From positions 434,001 to 498,000 of the forward strand of contig AP026140.1 in NCBI GenBank assembly GCA_030295235.1: a DNA stretch of 64,000 nucleotides, read 5' to 3'. A program made the translations under genes and the position numbers. Shown in pieces: positions 32,966-43,456 of this stretch. The DNA comes from Fistulifera solaris. Lineage: Eukaryota > Bacillariophyta > Bacillariophyceae > Naviculales > Stauroneidaceae. The stretch's first letter is position 1, and each line of letters begins with the position of its first letter. The notes under the pieces are model-generated. The model had not been told where the DNA came from. It saw only the letters and a list, made by a program, of their open reading frames with translations, and did no database searches.

Positions 32966-33123
32966 TGATGTCGGCAGGATTCGAACCTGCGAGATTGCTC
33001 ATTACGGCCTAAACGTAACGCCTTAACCTGAGAGATAGTCGAGAACACATGCATGAGGTATCGTCATCGTGCGGTGGGGAGAGGGTACTTGTGACACGAT
33101 ACTTACCACTCGGCCACGACATC
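32966..33123 (-). tRNA. tRNA-Leu (anticodon TAG) interrupted by an intron in the D-loop
   Basis: Read on the minus strand, the ends form a perfect 7-bp acceptor stem (GATGTCG with CGACATC) and A73 follows at 32966. The anticodon stem is TTACG/CGTAA with loop TTTAGGC, giving anticodon TAG. The extra arm is long (GAG-CAAT-CTC), as expected for leucine, and the T arm is GCAGG-TTCGAAT-CCTGC. The D arm starts GCCGAGTGG and finishes TTAAGGC, but 79 extra bases lie between these halves. Removing them restores the standard D-loop GAGTGGTTAAGGC. The Pol III A box (TGGCCGAGTGG, 33116-33106) stays intact because the insert sits immediately after the GG pair, and the B box is normal. No insert is present at the usual intron site 37/38. 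Confidence 0.92.
33028..33106 (-). other. 79-nt intron in the D-loop of tRNA-Leu, with GT-AG ends
   Basis: The insert begins GTAAGTATCG and ends CTATCTCTCAG, so its ends match a spliceosomal 5' site (GTAAGT) and 3' site (CAG). Because both junctions carry a G, the exact boundary could slide by one base. Inside, GTATCGT (33102-33096) can pair with ACGATAC (33064-33058), which would fold the intron into a hairpin. Which machinery removes it, the spliceosome or tRNA endonuclease, cannot be told from sequence. Confidence 0.8.
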
Positions 33124-33259
33124 TAACGAAGCACAGATGAGAAATCTAGGTACAAAGCCAGTTTGTAATTATTTGATCTAAAGTTATTTATGGCCATCAA
33201 CATCGCAGCCATCAAAACTTTTTCACAATTCCTCTTTTCTTCCACTTTCATTAACAATC

Positions 33260-35118
33260 ATGCATAAAGCCAAGCTCGCTTTGGCGCTGTTTCTGCTATC
33301 AGCTGTAAGAAACGACGCATTCCGATCGGAATATCGACGGTCCCGACCCAACACTCTACTATTCCATGCACAAGCCGGCGAAGGCATCGGAATCGGCATC
33401 GATTTGGGAACAACACGCTCGGCGGTCGCTGTATTATCCGAAAATAATGTCCCAACGATCATACCCATCCCTCACAATGGTCGGACGATGCCGTCGGCCG
33501 TAGCGTTTGATCCAGACAGTGGACACGTATGGGTCGGTCAAGAAGCGTGCGATCGTCAGAATGAAGTGGGTGTCTTTCGGAATGTCAAGAGGATACTGGG
33601 TACGGGAGGAAAGTTAACCAAGTCCGTGGCCAAGGCAGTGCCCTTTCTGGTACCGAATCGAGACGGAAAAACGTACAAAAGGATACATTACTGAATCAGA
33701 TTCAGGATGCTCAGGAATATCCGACTCTACTCCAATTTCCGCATAACAATACACGCTTCTCACCCGAAATGATTTCGGCGCACGTACTGAAACATTTGGT
33801 ACAAGCTGCCGAAGATGCGTCTGGACAAACAGTCACGAGGGCGGTAATTGGAGTGCCCGCCTACTTTCACGATGAACAGCGCGCCGCCACGGTGCGGGCG
33901 GCGGAAATGGCCGGTCTAACTCGGGTCAAGCTGTTGCGCGAGCCCGAGGCCGCGGCGTTGGCGTACGGAATCGGCAAAGAACAAATATCTTCTTCTATCG
34001 AAGATGAACTGGTTTTGGTGTTTGATTTGGGCGGCGGTACTTTTGATGTTTCCATGCTACTCGTGGGTGGTGGAGTCACCGAAGTTCTTTGTACGTCGGG
34101 CAATTCTCAATTGGGTGGTGCCGACTTGGACAACCGGGTCGCGGATCATTGCTGGAAGGTTTTGTCTCACCACGTACCCGCTATCAAAGCATCGGCGTGG
34201 TCTGAGGAAGCGAAAAATGGACTAGTCAGAGCCGCGGAGCAGATACGCATTGCTCTGAGTAACGCGAAAAAAGTAGACTTGGCTTTACCGGTGACACAAG
34301 AGGGGTGGTGCAATGTTTTGACGGGAAAAGAAGTTCTTTTGCCCGTTGAAGCCGACGAGAGTTACAGCGAGACGGGTATACTGGATGACTCTCATGTTCG
34401 CTGTTGCTTGACGAGGAGGACTCTGGAAAAATTGTGTGACAATGAGCTACAAGCACTGTTAAGACCCATACGAGAGGTTGCTATAGTTGCTGGAGCTTTG
34501 CTGCCTGGTGATGCGAATCCAACTGCCGTAGAGGCTGCTCGCGATATGGAAGAACAATATATCGAGTCCCGGGACATGGAATTTGCGGACTTTTATCCAG
34601 ACAATGAGCAGGAAGACGAACAACCGGCAGAAGAAAACGCAGAGCTGTTGCTAGCAATTCAGGACATGGATATGAAGGCCGCGAAAAAGGCACAGCAAAA
34701 AGGACGAAAAAGGGCTAGACAAGTAGCAAGAGACGAGCGAAAATACCGGGAGGAAAAGAAGAAAATACAAACCAGTACTGCAGCTATGGATATGGACCGC
34801 GTAAAAGTTCGTGACGGCATATCAGGACGACCTATTTCTCGGGTTGTTCTAGTTGGAGGAACTACGCGGATGCCTGCTATTGGACGATTGATTGCTGCTT
34901 TGACAGGTGTGGTTCCGCAAAGAACCGTCAACCCCGATGAAGCCGTTGCACTTGGATGTGCAGCGAAAGTCGGAGTCTTGGACGGAATCGAAGGAATGGG
35001 AACTGTTTTGAATCCAATGCAGGCAGCAATTTTGAAAGCCGTAGCCCGACAACAAGGAAAGGAACAGATGCAAGAGGATGATGACTTTGATGCAGACTTT
35101 GATTTCGACGAAGACTGA
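33260..35118 (+). CDS. Plastid-targeted Hsp70-like ATPase lacking the substrate-binding domain; apparent 1-base deletion
   Basis: The ATG at 33260 opens a signal peptide (MHKAKLALALFLLSAVRNDA) with cleavage before Phe (A-FRSEYRRSR), pointing to plastid import. The Hsp70 ATPase motifs follow: GIGIDLGTTRSAVAVL (phosphate 1), VIGVPAYFHDEQRAAT, LREPEAAALAYG, VFDLGGGTFDVSMLL (phosphate 2) and RVVLVGGTTRMPAIG (adenosine). The protein ends about 50 residues after the ATPase domain with an acidic tail (DDDFDADFDFDED), so the beta-sandwich and lid that bind peptides are missing. A roughly 110-residue charged insert sits just before the adenosine motif and contains a Lys/Arg/Gln-rich helix (AAKKAQQKGRKRARQVARDE). 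The frame breaks at the A5 run 33667-33671; one more A gives 619 residues. It may be a regulatory or nucleotide-sensing relative rather than a true chaperone. Confidence 0.8.
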
Positions 35119-35798
35119 TATCAAGCAACGGCCATAATATGTACTGTACTCGCCATACTCATCTCTGTGGTTATCTCCCCCTCATGATCGCTGACAATGC
35201 GCATGGCATGAGTCGTCCATGTTGATTTTTAATTTTTTGACGTAAAACCTCAGAGTGCATATGAAATACAGCATCTCGTTCTAACGACACGTTAAATGTC
35301 ATTCGACGCTAGTCAGTCAGCAATTTTACCTTCAGTACTTGTATTTGTGATTTGTGGACCTAGAGACCCTACTTACTGCTCTTCCATCTGCAATTATTTT
35401 CCCTTTAGTGTTCATGATTGAAATTCAGTCGTGGCGCAATAAAACCAACACTATAAAGGATAGTAAGTTTTGTGTCCCATCGACACTAGTCAACGGATAC
35501 ATTCAATGGAAACACTTTTGACACCTCGCCCTCGCCAAGAAAAGAACAAAATAATAAAAAATCAATCGCTTTACTACTAACTGTGGTACAGTGATTCAGA
35601 AATCGAAGTTTTTCTGGAAGAAAGGAAAAATTCAGTCGAATGTCAAAATTGCATTCTGACTCTAGAGGAAATTAGGAATAAATATTACTCCGGGTAGTAT
35701 CAGTAGTTTGCAAAATCGCAATCGAATCTTTATAGGATTCACTTCAAAGAACAACAAAGCATGCCTACAATTTCTTCTCAAACCATTAGTCGGTCAAG
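35119..35798. other. Intergenic region, no gene seen
   Basis: About 680 AT-rich bases between two same-strand genes; no convincing reading frame, RNA or repeat. Confidence 0.4.
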
Positions 35799-36890
35799 AT
35801 GACAGAAGCTGTTCAAGAAGGAGAAAAGTACGTGCAGAAGGGCCAAAAGACACGTTACGCACGAATTTTTTACCTTTTCTTGATGTTCTTGACGGCTGTG
35901 CAAGGGATTCCTTTCCACATCGAAACAAAAAGCACTAGAATCCATTCCAGAGATCTATTGACTCTTCGATGTGGAAGTACCGCTTCGGAGCATGCCGTGG
36001 AACGTCTTCCTGCCGGAAGATTACGACCCCGTATGAATTTCTTACTGTGGAAAATACCCTTCCTCGCAGGCTTGCTGTCGTTTGGATGTTTTCGGTCAGT
36101 CACCCAAATCACGTACCAGGCCATCAACTGGGCCAGTCAACGAACGTGGTTGCCAACGACCGAAGAACAAATGAATTTACAGACCAATGTTGTCACGCAA
36201 GTCGTGAATGGGCCGGTCATTACGTCTATCTCCGTGCTCTTTGCCAGTCTCTTGTCGACAACGATTGCGAATTTGCATTCCCGACAAGTCGCCATCCAAC
36301 GCTCACTGGTATGGGAAATTCATCATTTGCGGGAACTCCAACTGTTGATGGACTCGCCGTTGGCGCAGTGTTGTCTTTCGCGTCAGCAACATGAAGAAGC
36401 CAAGAGGTTGATCCAAGGGTATCGAGAACGGCTGTTGTCACAGTCGACCAACTTTACCGACCCGCATTTGTATATTGAGAGCAATTTACGATCGGTGTCA
36501 TATTGGTGCGATTCTGTTTTGAGTCATTATCATCAAATGGTAGCGCGACGTCCTACGGCGCCACCCGTGTCGCCGGAAGCTTTGGTCGATCAAATACGGC
36601 GGATTAGTACAGGACTCTTGGAAGGACGAGTGAACCAATGGACGGCCCTGTTGTCGCTCAATTTTCCCTTTGTTCATTACTTGACGTTGTCGGTATTGGC
36701 GATTTCGATTCTCGTCAGTTTTATTGTAGCCACGGCGCAAGGTGAAGTTCTGTTTCGCAGTGACGGTCTACAATCGGTGCGAATATTGTGGTCTCTTCTC
36801 ATCATGACATTTGCGGCGCTGGGAGTCCTATGCTATGATCTGTCACGTCCGTTCGGTGGTTCCTACAAAGTAGAAGATGTTTCGCAATAA
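35799..36890 (+). CDS. Bestrophin-like (DUF4239-type) membrane protein
   Basis: A single-exon protein of 363 residues. A hydrophobic segment near the N-terminus (YARIFYLFLMFLTAVQG) could be a signal peptide or first span. Later spans are LLWKIPFLAGLLSFGCF, NGPVITSISVLFASLLSTTI, HYLTLSVLAISILVSFIV and LWSLLIMTFAALGVLCY. Between them is a soluble part with IANLHSRQVAIQRSLVWEIHHLRELQLL, which resembles DUF4239 proteins, where a membrane pair is followed by a long helix and the protein closes with 'D...PF.G...V'. Here the end is DLSRPFGGSYKVEDVS. Distant bestrophin-type anion channels are the best guess; localisation is unclear. No frameshift is needed. Confidence 0.6.
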   Translation: MTEAVQEGEKYVQKGQKTRYARIFYLFLMFLTAVQGIPFHIETKSTRIHSRDLLTLRCGSTASEHAVERLPAGRLRPRMNFLLWKIPFLAGLLSFGCFRSVTQITYQAINWASQRTWLPTTEEQMNLQTNVVTQVVNGPVITSISVLFASLLSTTIANLHSRQVAIQRSLVWEIHHLRELQLLMDSPLAQCCLSRQQHEEAKRLIQGYRERLLSQSTNFTDPHLYIESNLRSVSYWCDSVLSHYHQMVARRPTAPPVSPEALVDQIRRISTGLLEGRVNQWTALLSLNFPFVHYLTLSVLAISILVSFIVATAQGEVLFRSDGLQSVRILWSLLIMTFAALGVLCYDLSRPFGGSYKVEDVSQ

Positions 36891-37315
36891 TCGATTGTGC
36901 GGTTAGGGGTATTGGATTCAAAGTTACCGCTCAAACTTGACTAGGACGGGCCAGGACGCAAAGTCAAGTGATTGCTACCATGGGAAGTAGCATTGATTCT
37001 CGCAAGAGACTGAACGAAGTCGTCCTGGATAACAACGAGCATAGATGGTTATTCCTCGAGATGAGACGGAGCCGAAGGCAACAGATGCATGTACTAGATC
37101 ACCAAAAAATGCACCAATACACATATACAGGATCGCGGAAAGGTTGTGATCATCGTTGCTGCGATATCCGCTTGGAAAACGAACACATCGGCACGTAATT
37201 TGAAAGATCGCTATAGGAATAAAATAGTGTCACTATAGAAGAGGAAACGATAAGACTTTCAAATGTAATGTTCCTCTTCACCTGCAGACTCCATACCGCC
37301 CGCTGACCGCTATCT
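36891..37315. other. Intergenic region, no gene seen
   Basis: About 425 bases between convergent stops; no recognisable gene. Confidence 0.4.
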
Positions 37316-38679
37316 TTACTCGTCTTCATCAAAATCGTCCATGTCTTCATCGGACTCATCTTCGTCCCAATCGTCTTCTTCATATTCCTCATCCGGCACG
37401 TCCTCCCCTTCCATGCTACGACAAATCTCTGCCATACGATCTTGAAGGCGCTGTTTCCGTGCTGGTAGGATGTCGGAGACACGAAGATTTGCCCAGGAGC
37501 AAAAGACTACCGCAACAGAAGCGAACAGAGAAGAGTTCGACGCAGCAGTGCTTGACCCATTAGATGAATTGAGCCGGGTTTGCGAGAAGGCTGCGGCTTT
37601 TCGCATATTTCGCGACATTTGTTTGAGGCGCAATATCTCTCTATCAATGATCGATTCATTGAGAATGTGCGGTAAGACTTGCTGGATGAATGGGACCTGA
37701 GGAAGGAAGGGGTCCCACCGGTAAGCCTGTACAGCGATACACGCAGGGTACGCTTTCAAAAGTAAAATCACCATTTCCTGCACCAGCGGTCGGTTGCAAG
37801 CATTCGCCAGATGGTGAATTGGCAATGACCCTTCGCCGTGGACTTGTTTGCGAATCAGACGCGGATGCTGGGAAATAAGGTAACGGCAAATCTTTGCCAT
37901 ATTCGGGGTAGACTTGATGTTTACGTTTTCGAATTCATTCTCTTTCTGACCCATTGCGAAGCAAACGTCATGTAGCACTGTTCTGCCCGGAATAGATTCA
38001 TGGTACACTGCCTCGGTGTACTGTTCCGCCATCCAGATGAACAAATCGGCGTCGGGTTCTTCCCAGCCTCTCACGATTGCGTGTAAAGGATACTTAGGCA
38101 CCATAGGGTCAGAACGATCTATCTCACGAAGCCCTTGCGGGTATAGTTCGTAAAACTTTCGAACTGTTTGTAGATCACACCGATTATTACCATACGCATT
38201 CAACAATTCCACGTGAGGCCGTAGCTCTTGACACAGTTCATGCTGAAACACCCACGGATAGTGTTCTACAATCCACGGAAATAATTCACCGTAGCCATCC
38301 CGAGGCAGCATATGAATCGTTGCAAATTCAATGAATCCATCGATATCGGGGCGGGCCCATAGTAGAGCGTGCGGGTTTGTCTCAATGAGTAACTGCATCG
38401 TGTCTGCACAAGTACCGTAGGTCTTTTGCAGACAACTTCTAAAAGAGACCATTGGAGACAGTCGTTCGAAACAGCACTGGCAAGAAGAGGGTGCGCTGTC
38501 ACTTCTTCCTTGAAGTGTTCCTGCAACAGCGCGGCAGCATCTTTCACGGATGCTTCATCGCGGTGTCGACGAAACAGATCGTAAGCCTCTTGAAAGAGCC
38601 GGTAAAACTTTCTTCCCAATTCCGATGGTAACTTATCATCGGTAATTGGCTTCGATAAGTCAGAACATTCGCTCGACAT
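37316..38679 (-). CDS. Ankyrin-like repeat protein with acidic tail, array copy 1 (nearly intact)
   Basis: First and best-preserved of five tandem copies. The ATG at 38679 (MSSECSDLSKPITDDKLPSE) is chosen because the other copies begin at the equivalent Met. One base missing in a minus-strand A4 run at about 38431-38434 joins the two frames (restoring VVCKKTYGTC), giving 454 residues. The middle holds degenerate ankyrin-like units: NPHALLWARPDIDGF, EHYPWVFQHELCQ, FYELYPQGLRE, WMAEQYTEAVYHE, TVLHDVC, NMAKICRYLISQHPRLIR, GSLPIHHLANACNRPLVQEM and VILLLKAYPACI. A helical segment with a conserved SWANLRVSDILPARKQ follows, and the protein ends in a 30-residue run of Asp and Glu. No signal peptide. 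Large ankyrin families are common in diatoms; the function of this one is unknown. Confidence 0.7.
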
Positions 38680-39318
38680 GTTGATTGTATCTGTTGAGAG
38701 GTTTGAAAACTTTGAAGAGAAATATAATGAAGTTGGGTTCGGCAAAAGAAATGAAAGAAATGAAAGAAATGCACCTCTCACTCCAATGCTTCTGCGCGGA
38801 CGAAAAAGACGCGCGCCCACACGCCCGCCCGCCCGTCCTCAGTAGCTGAGACGTAGCTACTGGTATATGCAGTCAAAGTGTATGCGACATTTTCCGTGAC
38901 TGACTTTCCAGTCATGAGTCAAGAAATGTTGTGCGTTTCTAGATCCATTTTAAACACCAATTCTACCCGCAACAACATCCGTTTGAAGCTACCGATTTAA
39001 CTGATGGCTTTACTAGTAGTGAGGATACAGCAAGCAACTATCGTTGCATTGTAGCTTTCGATTAACTTGTTTGACAACGCCCTCGTTACGGGATTGTTGT
39101 AATCACTTACAATGCGTGAATTATGGTTGTAAACATTATCTTCTTGTTGATGTCTCTGACGATGTTGCTAGAAAAAGCTTTGGTATATCTTCCTCCCAAA
39201 GCAATTTAGTCTCAAGTGTAAACGGCTATTTCCGACTGGATCTCAGTCATGAGAAACTTAAAGACGCATCTCTTGTTGCTACCGTGTCTTTGACCATGGT
39301 GAGCATGTCGCCAATCAC
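38680..39318. other. Spacer between array copies 1 and 2
   Basis: About 640 bases containing the upstream region of copy 1. No separate gene is recognised. Confidence 0.4.
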
Positions 39319-40903
39319 TTAATCGATTCGACCAAAGCCAAGTCTGTCCGCAATAGTGAAATAGTCGATTGCAGAGCGGTCTTCTTGTTGTTCGGTACTA
39401 GTGCCGTTGTTTGCAATACCAGGTTGAGGCTCGCTATCTTCATTGTACTCTTCTCCTCCATCGGAGATGTCGCTTTCTTCGCTCTCTGAATCAGAAAAAC
39501 AATCTTCATTACAATCGTCTTCGTCGTCGATTATACCGGGCATAATTCCTTCTCGGATATTGTACTCAAAATACTACCTTCGATGTTGCTTTGCGTTGTC
39601 ATCATTGCCACCGTGGACTACATCTTCCCATTCTTCGTCTAAATTGTCCTCTCCTTCCATCAGACGACAAATGCCTGCGATGCGCTCTTCAATGTGTCGC
39701 TTTCAAGTGGGCAAACTTTCAGAAACTTGTAGGCTAGCCCACGAGCAAAACGATTCGGCAGCGGCACAGAAGAGAGAAGAGCCTGGCTCGCTCGTAGTAC
39801 AAGATTTGTCTTTCATTAACAGCACTGCCTTCTCCATACTTTGCAATATCTGGGTTAACATCAAAATTTCTTGGTTGATCTCTATTTCGTCGATAATGAG
39901 AGGATGAACTTGCTCGATGAATGGGATGCTACGAAGGTCGGAATCTTCTATACAGTCAGGGAACGCCTTTAGCAGAAGAATAGCCATTTCCTGCACCAGA
40001 GGTCGATTGCAAGATTTCGCTAGCAAATGAATTGGCAGGGTTCCACGGCCCGTACTTGTTTCGCGAATCAGACGAGGATGTTTGGCAATCAAAAAACGAC
40101 AAATGTTTGCCATGTTGAGCGTGCACCGAGACGGCAAACGCGGGTGACTCTCTTTGTTAGCCATAATGCAGCAAACCTCATGTAGCACCGTATACCCCGG
40201 TTCCCATTCGTGGTAGACTGCCTTGGGGTACTGCTCTGCCATCCAAATAACAAGATCCACCGGGGGCTCGGCGTTTCCTTCCAGAATTGCCGCTATAGGA
40301 TACTTGGGCGTTGAATCCAGTTTGCTTTTCTCCCGCAGCCCTCGCGGATATAATTCGTAAAACTTTCGGATGGTTTCGGCATCACAAATACCACTGTCGG
40401 TGTATGCGCGCGCACCATCGCCAAGTGCGCGGCGGCATGACTCGACACTGTTTGTGGTGAAGCACCCACGGATAGCGCTCCGCCACCCACAGAGGAAGTT
40501 TCGGGCAACCGTATTCGGCCAGCATGTTGATCGCTGCCGTTCTACCAAACCCATCATCCGCACGATGGGCCCATAACAGTGCGCGTCTGGGTTTATTTCA
40601 ATTAAAAATCGGATAGTGTCTTGACAGACAAAATGCGTCCTTTCAATAAACACCTCCAATAACGACCATTTGAAAAAGTCTTTGAAAATAGTGCTAGCCA
40701 GTACGGGATGCGCCCGTAACAGCTGCTGTCACACGTTGATGCCAGACTGGGACAGCAGCTTGTACAGCTTTCGATGGTGCGATTTTGACTAAACAGTTCG
40801 TAGGCTTCCGTGAAGACGGCATAGAACGTTAAGTCGCAAGTCTTGGGGCAATTGAGAATCGAGAAGAGGTTTCCCCGACAGCTCGGGCCTTTAAGCTAGA
40901 CAT
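39319..40903 (-). pseudogene. Ankyrin-like array copy 2, pseudogene with in-frame stop
   Basis: Homologous to copy 1 along its whole length. The start matches (ATG at 40903, then ELSGKPLLDSQLPQDLRL in a shifted frame), and a 319-residue stretch (40659-39703) keeps FYELYPRGLREKSK, WMAEQYPKAVYHE, RFLIAKHPRLIRE and GTLPIHLLAKSCNRPLVQEM. An in-frame TGA at 39705-39703 interrupts the text between SWASLQVSESLPT and KRHIEERIAGICRLMEGED, where copies 1 and 4 read ARKQ or ARKE. A second stop and a shift precede the acidic tail that ends at 39319. Further frame breaks lie near 40880, 40830, 40720 and between 40570 and 40400. The number of lesions is well above that of neighbouring genes, so it is a decayed copy. 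Confidence 0.75.
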
Positions 40904-42007
40904 GATGATCTCTTGTGAGTAATATTACCTCTTCCCAAGGATTTTATATCTAAAGATTGATGGATGATAGAGTGATGGGTGCGGGTTTCTAAAAGATCAT
41001 CTCGATTGCAAGGTATCTTGTGCACATTGCGAATGAATGCAATATAGACTACTACGCACAGAAGCAAAAGATGCGCAAAAAGTGCGAGACATGCACTATA
41101 CATGTACCGGGGGAACGCGTTTTTGACTTAGGGGTGCAATTTACTTTCTCGCTTAAGTGACTATTTTGCTATACGCCTCGGTGTAGTCGACATTTTCACC
41201 GACTGGATTTTAGTCACCAGTTACTTTTTTCTGACGATTTTTGCGACGACATGATGGTAGCGACGCAACGTTTATTGTTTATCATGAATTATGGTGCGAG
41301 CAGCATAAGCAAAGCTCATTTTCTCACGTGCAGATTATTATTTTGAAACAAAGCTAACAGTTGGTGTAGCCGATAGGCTGCAATGTACGGCTGAAACAAA
41401 AGAATTCAAACAGATCATCAAGCCAAATCTCTGCTCATGTTGTTCTCGGTTTGTCTTTCAATTAGACTCCCAGCGTCTCTCCCGGCCCACTCGCAAATGA
41501 AATGGACGAGGGGTTAATGGGTGCTTGAACAGAGCCTTATCAAGGTGCTGCGACGAAGCCGAATTCACGACGATGGGGAGAAACGAGTTTAAACGACTCC
41601 TCAAGGTTCAAGCGGACGACTTAGAGAATGCTCTAATTGATGTTTATTTCGAGGAAAGTGGCGGAAAGACGGGGCTTGGATACAAAGGATAGTGCGACTA
41701 AAGCAGCAAGAGAACGAGGGGCGACAAATGCACTTTCTACTCGGGGGGCACGAAAAGGCTTGAAAAGGGGCAACAACTACAACAACCTACCTACTGAAAG
41801 CGGATCAAGCTGCAAGATCAACATAGACTATTGTGTCTTCGGTTACAGTCAAGTTACTGCCACTATGATTTCTGACGAGCCGAGAAAGGTGTATAGCATC
41901 TTCGCCCGAAGTCAGAGTCAATTTTTTGTTGAGCTTCATAAATATTTCAATCTCATTTCAAAGGCCGGCGCACTATCTGCACTCGCGATCTTATTCTCCG
42001 TCGGTAT
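40904..42007. other. Spacer between array copies 2 and 3
   Basis: About 1.1 kb. A plus-strand open frame at 41637-42011 runs partly over copy 3 and has no recognisable content; a 39-codon frame from the ATG at 41571 is likewise unassigned. I see no RNA gene or transposon. Confidence 0.35.
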
Positions 42008-43456
42008 TTAGTCGGAGTAGCTGCTCTCTTCGCTATCTGATTCGGACACCACATCAGACACAGCTTCTGCGCTACAATCATCTTCCGTTCGACATCAGAC
42101 TCAAAGGCTTCACTGTTGTCATCGACATCATCGTCGCTGTCGACGTCTTCGTCCTCCCATTCTCCGTCTGAAATATCGTCTGCTTCCATGAGGCGACACA
42201 TACCTGCGATGCAATTTGTGATTATTCCCTTCCCGGACTTGTAAGTTATCAGTGACATGTGAGTTTGCCCAGGAAAAGAACACTTTGGCAACGGCATCAA
42301 AGAGAGAAGACTTAGAAACGGAAGTGAATGATTCGCTCGTTGAAGAAGGTTGTCTTTTCGACAGAAGCCTCGCCTTTTTCATGTGTTCCGACATCTGGGA
42401 CAGCAAAATTATTTGTTGATCCACTTCTAGCTCCTTGGTAATGAGTGGATGTACATGCTTGATAAATGGGATTCAAGTAGCTTGGGATCCCATTTGTGAG
42501 CCTTGACGTTCACACATTCAGGAAAACGCTCTCAATAAAAGAATAACCATTTCCTGAACCAGGGGTCGGTTACACGCTCTTGCTAATTTGTGAATTGGCA
42601 AAGATTTGTCATTACCCACTTGTCTGCGAACAAGTCGAGGGATGTTCAGAAATCAGGTAACGGCATATTTTCGCTACATTCGGAGTACACATCCACGCCA
42701 CACGTTCCTCGTTATTCTCTTTCACGGCCATATGGTAACAGATTTGGTGTAGTAACGTGCAACCCAGACTCGCTTCGTGGTACACTGCTTCGGGGTATTG
42801 CTCTGCCATCCAGAAGAAGAGATCGGCATGGGGTTCCGCCGAACCCCGTAAAGAGTGCCGCCAGCGGATATGGAGCGAGAGGTCTAAATTTACGTTTCTC
42901 CCGAAGCCCTTGGGGATAAATTTCATAAAACCTGCGAACTGTTTCCTGGTCACAATCACCGTCGTTGGAGTAACAATAAATCAATTCCAGGTGAGGCGGA
43001 TTCTTTTGACAGAGCTTGTGCTCCAACACCCAGGGATAGCGCTCTGCGATCCAAGGTAGCAAGTGACAACGACCGCTTTTGGGGAGCAAATGAATCGGTG
43101 CAGTCCTTACGAAGCCGTCGGAATTCGCGATGTGCCCACAAGAGCGCATGCGGATTCATCTCGATCAGAAATTGGATCGTATCGGGACATGCATGATGAG
43201 TTTTGGCGCAGAAAACTTCCAACAAAGACCATTTGCGAGCACTCGTAAACACAATGCTCGCAAGAATTGGATTTGCCATAACTTGTTCTTTGACACATCG
43301 ATGTAAAAGAGCGGCGGCAGCTTTCAAATCGCCATCTTGACGTATACCGAAAGGTTGAAGGCTGCGACAAACAATGCCTGAAACATTTGTCGCCAAAGCA
43401 TGTGGCACCTTAGTATCAAGCACAGGCTTGGACAAGTCACCCATTTCGGTTGACAT
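42008..43456 (-). pseudogene. Ankyrin-like array copy 3, pseudogene
   Basis: Begins MSTEMGDLSKPVLDTKVPHA at 43456 and keeps the array order: IQFLIEMNPHALLWAH, WIAERYPWVLEHKLCQ, FYEIYPQGLREKR, WMAEQYPEAVYHE, NVAKICRYLISEHP, FSWANSHVTDNLQV, CRLMEADDISDGEWED and an acidic tail ending ESDSEESSYSD, stop at 42010-42008. These blocks lie in all three minus-strand frames, with breaks near 43130, 42840, 42640, 42480, 42240 and 42085. The LPIHKLA/LVQEM block is recognisable only in fragments around 42530-42620. The dense lesions indicate a decayed copy. Confidence 0.7.

Noticed and set aside
41637-42011. A 124-codon plus-strand open frame in the array spacer
   Set aside because: It overlaps the acidic tail of copy 3 on the other strand and has no recognisable content; probably chance.
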